Shown here in pieces: positions 5,756 through 8,973 of a stretch of DNA of 8,973 nt. Both the position numbers and the translations under genes were made by a program. The notes beneath the pieces are model-generated. The model saw only the letters and a program-made list of their open reading frames with translations. It searched no databases and had not been told where the DNA came from. Position 1 is the stretch's first letter; each line of letters starts with the position of its first letter. Origin of the DNA: an uncultured Bacteroidota bacterium (GTDB lineage: Bacteria > Bacteroidota > Bacteroidia > Chitinophagales > Chitinophagaceae); contig CAIWKU010000222.1 in NCBI GenBank assembly GCA_903913355.1, positions 1 through 8,973 of the forward strand. The letters run 5' to 3'.

Positions 5756-5819
5756 TTCAAGGGATGAGCAGGGTACAATCAATCAACACAATTAATCATT
5801 CATTCTTAAATTCAGGCAC

Positions 5820-7271
5820 TTGTTTTCCTTTAGTTCAATAAGAAATTATCAGCAGTTTCTTACTGATCATCCAAATGGATGTTCACAGGTAGTGCAACAA
5901 TACCTGGATGCCATACAAGAGAACGAACACCTGAATGCTTTTGTGGAAGTATTTTCTGAGGATGCAATCGAGACAGCTAAAAAGCTGGATGAAAAAAGAG
6001 CTGCAGGTAAGCCCTTGGGAAAATTACATGGAGTAGTGGTTGCCATCAAAGATGTGATTTCTTATAAAGGCCATTCAGTTTCTGCTTCCTCTAAAATCTT
6101 ATCCAATTTTACTGCGATTTATCATGCTACCGTAATTGAAAAATTACTTGCCGAAGATGCCATCATCATCGGCAGAAATAACTGTGATGAATTTGCTATG
6201 GGTAGTAGTAATGAAAATTCTGTGTATGGTACGGTGAAAAATGCGTTAGACCCCAGCCGTGTACCCGGTGGATCTTCCGGCGGCTCGGCCGTAGCTGTTC
6301 AGGCAGGATTGTGTATGATTAGTCTGGGATCAGATACAGGTGGTTCGGTTCGGCAACCAGCTGATTTTTGTGGTATTGTAGGCTTAAAACCCAGTTATGG
6401 AAGGATATCCCGATATGGGCTCATCGCCTATGCTTCTTCTTTTGACCAGATTGGAATTTTTGGCAATACAGTAGAAGATATTGCCCTGGTTTTGGAAATT
6501 ATTGCGGGGGAAGATGCATTTGATAGCACGGTCTCTCAAAAAACCGTTCCTCATTATTCAGAGGAATTGGCATTCACTCAAAAGCCCTGGCGTATTGCCT
6601 ATTTTAAGGAAGCGTTGGATCATCCAGGTCTTGATCCGGCGATAAAGCAGGAAATCAGCTCGTTTATCAAAAAATTAACAGCTTGGGGCCATATTGTGGA
6701 ACCAGTTGATTTTGAATTACTTGAATATATAGTTCCAGCCTATTATGTTTTGACTACTGCCGAGGCTTCCAGCAATCTTTCCAGGTTTGATGGAGTGAAA
6801 TTTGGTTACCGCTCCATGTCCAAAGATGCCGATCTGACAGGGCTCTATAATGCGTCCAGAAGTGAGGGTTTTGGAAAAGAAGTACAAAGAAGGATCATGC
6901 TGGGAACTTTTGTATTAAGTTCTGGCTATTTTGACGCATACTATACTAAGGCTCAGCAAGTTAGAAGAATTTTGCAGGATCGGACCCAAGAGATATTTTC
7001 TAATTATCAAGCCATCATTTTGCCTACGGTACCCTCACCTGCCTTTAAGATTGGGGAAAAGACAAATGACCCCGTTGAAATGTTTCTTGCCGATATCTAT
7101 ACGGTATTTGCGAACCTGGTAGGAATACCCGGAATTTCTATCCCCCTCTTCAAACACCCCAATGGACTGCCTTTTGGGCTCCAGGTTCTGACAACTCATT
7201 TTGATGAAGTATCTTTGCTCCGCTTGTCAAAACAGCTGATGGCTCTATCTAAGCCGGCTGAAAACGCGTAA
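5820..7271 (+). CDS. gatA: Asp-tRNA(Asn)/Glu-tRNA(Gln) amidotransferase subunit A
   Basis: GatA is the glutaminase subunit of GatCAB. It releases ammonia from Gln to convert misacylated Glu-tRNA(Gln) or Asp-tRNA(Asn) to the correct amino acid. The 483 residues fit the family. The amidase-signature triad is intact: K77 (VAIKDV), cis-Ser S152 (PGGSSGGSAVAV) and nucleophile S176 (GSDTGGSVRQPA). GatA-specific stretches are NCDEFAMGSSNE (121-132) and ASSNLSRFDGVKFGYR (316-331). These mark it as GatA rather than a generic amidase. The start must be TTG at 5820: a TAA at 5793-5795 blocks the frame upstream, the next in-frame ATG is past residue 120, and FSFSSIRNY directly after the TTG looks like a GatA N-terminus. 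gatB and gatC are not adjacent, which is common. tatC ends 64 bases upstream with no clear terminator. Confidence 0.97.
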   Translation: MFSFSSIRNYQQFLTDHPNGCSQVVQQYLDAIQENEHLNAFVEVFSEDAIETAKKLDEKRAAGKPLGKLHGVVVAIKDVISYKGHSVSASSKILSNFTAIYHATVIEKLLAEDAIIIGRNNCDEFAMGSSNENSVYGTVKNALDPSRVPGGSSGGSAVAVQAGLCMISLGSDTGGSVRQPADFCGIVGLKPSYGRISRYGLIAYASSFDQIGIFGNTVEDIALVLEIIAGEDAFDSTVSQKTVPHYSEELAFTQKPWRIAYFKEALDHPGLDPAIKQEISSFIKKLTAWGHIVEPVDFELLEYIVPAYYVLTTAEASSNLSRFDGVKFGYRSMSKDADLTGLYNASRSEGFGKEVQRRIMLGTFVLSSGYFDAYYTKAQQVRRILQDRTQEIFSNYQAIILPTVPSPAFKIGEKTNDPVEMFLADIYTVFANLVGIPGISIPLFKHPNGLPFGLQVLTTHFDEVSLLRLSKQLMALSKPAENA

Positions 7272-7290
7272 CGAGAAAATGAATGTGAAC

Positions 7291-7314
7291 CGATCGGCTT
7301 ATCCAGCCATCGGA
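7291..7314 (+). other. Bulged hairpin between gatA and the transglycosylase gene
   Basis: CCGAT (7291-7295) pairs with ATCGG (7310-7314). After a single bulged C at 7296, GGCT (7297-7300) pairs with AGCC (7306-7309) around the loop TATCC. That gives nine pairs, six of them G-C. Outside it GTGA (7286-7289) can pair with TCAC (7320-7323). No T-run follows on either strand, so a simple intrinsic terminator is unlikely. A role in mRNA processing or in the leader of the downstream gene is possible. Confidence 0.45.
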
Positions 7315-7349
7315 AATATCACCCAAAAAACTAAGATGATCAGCTAACC

Positions 7350-8402
7350 ATGGAATGGTTTGGAATACATATCAATAACCCTATCTCCCTGACCAAGTTA
7401 ACCCTGGTAGGTTTTGCCTTTATTGGAGGCAGTATCGGCGCTATGTCTTTTGTGAATTCACCCAAGGAATATCATACACCAGACCCGGTAGTCAATGATA
7501 AAGCCGGCTTTAAAAGCCTTTTTACCAATAATCATTTTGATGCTTCCAAGCCCTATTCTGCCCAACTTAATCCCAAAGCGGTTCCTTTTGTACAGGAATA
7601 TATCAGGAAACAAGGTGAGGAACTCGAAAAAATGAAATTATGGGGGAAACCTTATTTTGACCTCTATGATAATATCCTGACCCTGTATTCCATCCCGAAA
7701 GAGATGAAATACCTGAGTGTGATTGAAAGTCATTTAACCCCGGGTCTTGTATCCTGGGCGGGTGCCGTGGGCCCCTGGCAATTAATGGATGATGAAGCAC
7801 GCCGTTTTGGTCTTCGTGTTGGGAAAGTGGATGACAGAATGGATTTCTACAAAAGCACCCATGTTGCCGCAAGGTTAATGAAAGAACTATATGGTGAATT
7901 TGGCGACTGGTTACTGGTAGTAGCTGCCTACAATGGCGGGGCGGGCAGGGTTCGCCAAGCCATTCGCAAAGCCGGCAGTAAAGATTTCTGGGACCTGCAA
8001 TATTATTTACCTGAGGAAACCAGGAACCATGTAAAAAAATTCATCGGTACACATTATATATTTGAAGGAGGAGGTGGAATGACCACATTAACTGCAGCAG
8101 AAACGGAAGCACAAAAGAATATAATACCCACAAGTGTATCATTGAATGAACAGGATTTGAACAACACCATCGTTACAGAAATAACCGGCAGATTTAACGC
8201 CAAGATTGTTGCTGAAGGATTAACGATCGACCCAGTACAGTTTATTAAATGGAACCCTGGTTTTGATAGGGCGTTGTCCGAAGGAAAAAAATATCCTATG
8301 CGTCTTCCTGCCGACAAAACTGCCATGTTTGAAGCCAATAAAGGAAACCTGCTGATGCAATCGATCCGATCACTGCTGGAGAGTGCAAGTGTTTCTAAAT
8401 AA
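7350..8402 (+). CDS. Membrane-anchored lytic transglycosylase, MltD-like
   Basis: Lytic transglycosylases cut the MurNAc-GlcNAc bond of peptidoglycan in the periplasm, leaving 1,6-anhydro-MurNAc ends. The 350-residue protein has an N-terminal hydrophobic segment (about 16-34) with no lipobox Cys, so it is probably a signal anchor. The SLT (goose-lysozyme-like) domain covers about 100-235. It shows the catalytic Glu E126 in SVIES, the motif GAVGPWQLM (138-146), AAYNGGAGRVRQAI (192-205) and YLPEETRNHVKKFIG. A GGGG linker (240-243) leads to a C-terminal domain (about 265-345) ending LPADKTAMFEANK..., a region found in MltD-type enzymes before their LysM repeats. No LysM repeat is present and the protein stops soon after, so cell-wall targeting must differ. 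The gene follows gatA by 78 bases with no visible promoter and converges on pabB. Confidence 0.9.
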   Translation: MEWFGIHINNPISLTKLTLVGFAFIGGSIGAMSFVNSPKEYHTPDPVVNDKAGFKSLFTNNHFDASKPYSAQLNPKAVPFVQEYIRKQGEELEKMKLWGKPYFDLYDNILTLYSIPKEMKYLSVIESHLTPGLVSWAGAVGPWQLMDDEARRFGLRVGKVDDRMDFYKSTHVAARLMKELYGEFGDWLLVVAAYNGGAGRVRQAIRKAGSKDFWDLQYYLPEETRNHVKKFIGTHYIFEGGGGMTTLTAAETEAQKNIIPTSVSLNEQDLNNTIVTEITGRFNAKIVAEGLTIDPVQFIKWNPGFDRALSEGKKYPMRLPADKTAMFEANKGNLLMQSIRSLLESASVSK

Positions 8403-8418
8403 TTCTTGAAAATGATTA

Positions 8419-8437
8419 CCCTAGGATCAGGGATTTT
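8419..8437. terminator. Weak possible bidirectional terminator in the convergent gap
   Basis: CCCT (8419-8422) pairs with AGGG (8429-8432) around a six-base loop, followed on the plus strand by ATTTTG; on the minus strand the stem is followed by TAATCATTTTC. The element overlaps the pabB stop codon and lies 17 bases after the transglycosylase stop. The stem is short and the T-runs are poor, so this is tentative. Confidence 0.25.
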
Positions 8438-8973
8438 GTAATACCTGATGGATGGCTTTCGCTTTTAAAAGACATTCCTCGTATTCTTTTTCCGCTTCAC
8501 TATAAAAAGTGATACCACCGCCCACAAGATAACTCAGGTATTGATTGCTGGCATTGTATAAGATGCTTCTTATAACCACATTGAAATCGAAATCCATATC
8601 TGGACTAATATAACCCAGGGCACCTGAGTAAATGCCTCTTTTGGTTTTCTCGTACTGCCGTATCAATTCCATCACTCTTTTTTTTGGGGCACCCGTCATA
8701 CTGCCCATGGGGAAGCTCGCATCAATGATATCCGAAAAACGAATACCTGGTTTCACATTTCCTGAAATAGTTGAGATCATCTGGTGTACCTGCGGAAAGC
8801 TATAAACACCAAATAACTCATCAACCTGCACGGAGCCCTCTTCACAAACTTTGCTAAGGTCATTACGCACCAGGTCTACCACCATCACATTTTCACTCTT
8901 TTCTTTTTCACTGGTTTGTAATTGTTTTTTTAATTGTTCATCTGCATTCGCATCAGAGAGATCTCTTTTAGCA
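8427..8973 (-). CDS. pabB: Aminodeoxychorismate synthase component I, 5'-truncated by the window edge
   Basis: PabB converts chorismate, with ammonia from PabA, to 4-amino-4-deoxychorismate, the precursor of p-aminobenzoate and folate. Only the C-terminal 181 or so residues of the chorismate-binding domain are visible. The frame is open to the right edge: it begins AKRDLSDANADEQLKK, so the GTG at 8888 is internal. Key stretches are SENVMVVDLVRNDLS (26-40), FPMGSMTGAPKKRVMELI (87-104), KRGIYSGALGYISPDMDFDFNVVIRS (about 110-135) and the C-terminal VGGGITFYSEAEKEYEECL. The GSMTGAPK form favours PabB over TrpE, which usually has GT(L/V)SGAPK. The PIKGT motif with the PabB active-site Lys should lie just outside the window. 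A menaquinone or salicylate-type isochorismate synthase is unlikely given these motifs. The gene converges on the transglycosylase, with a 24-base gap. Confidence 0.92.
   Translation of the reverse strand, partial: AKRDLSDANADEQLKKQLQTSEKEKSENVMVVDLVRNDLSKVCEEGSVQVDELFGVYSFPQVHQMISTISGNVKPGIRFSDIIDASFPMGSMTGAPKKRVMELIRQYEKTKRGIYSGALGYISPDMDFDFNVVIRSILYNASNQYLSYLVGGGITFYSEAEKEYEECLLKAKAIHQVLQNP

Noticed and set aside
5509..5778. Open frame on the minus strand opposite tatC, and similar minus-strand frames opposite pheT, rny, tatA, gatA and the transglycosylase
   Set aside because: They lie entirely opposite well-supported genes, have no recognisable domains, and their composition follows from the coding strand.
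6931..7122. 63-residue plus-strand frame inside gatA
   Set aside because: It overlaps conserved GatA sequence in another frame and shows no family features.
8886..8888. GTG as the start of the minus-strand pabB-like gene
   Set aside because: The same frame remains open to the window edge and encodes family-typical sequence upstream (AKRDLSDANADEQLKK...SEN), so the gene continues outside the window.
1..8973. Defence system, mobile element, CRISPR array, tRNA or a novel multi-gene cluster
   Set aside because: All gaps are at most 179 bases and the genes are core housekeeping families. No transposase, integrase, repeat-spacer pattern or tRNA fold was seen.

Overview
The window reads as ordinary chromosomal DNA of a Bacteroidota bacterium, most likely Chitinophagales/Chitinophagaceae-like. 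The evidence is the style of the PheT, RNase Y, GatA and TatC proteins, AT-rich leaders without Shine-Dalgarno sequences, and promoter elements of the TTG-N(19-21)-TAnnTTTG type used by the Bacteroidota primary sigma factor. The best example lies upstream of rplS. The family-level placement is an impression from protein style, not a computed result.

Layout. Positions 1-1595 hold the C-terminal two thirds of pheT (Phe-tRNA synthetase beta), cut by the left edge. A small coiled-coil gene (1660-1947) and zapA (1951-2250) follow as a tight pair. A 179-base spacer with a clear hairpin and a spaced direct repeat leads to rny (RNase Y, 2430-3995). Next come a heptameric repeat, the rplS promoter and rplS (4122-4472), then tatA (4582-4809), a good intrinsic terminator, tatC (4904-5755), gatA (5820-7271, TTG start), another hairpin, and a membrane-anchored MltD-like lytic transglycosylase (7350-8402). 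On the minus strand, converging with it, is the C-terminal part of pabB (8427-8973), cut by the right edge. All genes except pabB are on the plus strand. No gap without a gene exceeds 180 bases.

Function. The genes are housekeeping: translation (pheT, rplS, gatA), division and envelope (zapA with its coiled-coil partner, lytic transglycosylase), RNA turnover (rny), export of folded proteins (tatA, tatC) and folate precursor synthesis (pabB). I see no tRNA or rRNA, insertion sequence, CRISPR array, phage gene or defence system.

I did not find a convincing new multi-gene system. The points most worth a second look are non-coding: the structured zapA-rny spacer, the TGTGAAC repeats, the heptad repeat after rny, and the bulged hairpin before the transglycosylase. 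Among proteins they are the uncharacterised ZapA neighbour and two features of TatC: a two-cysteine periplasmic insertion, and Gln where a conserved Glu is expected.
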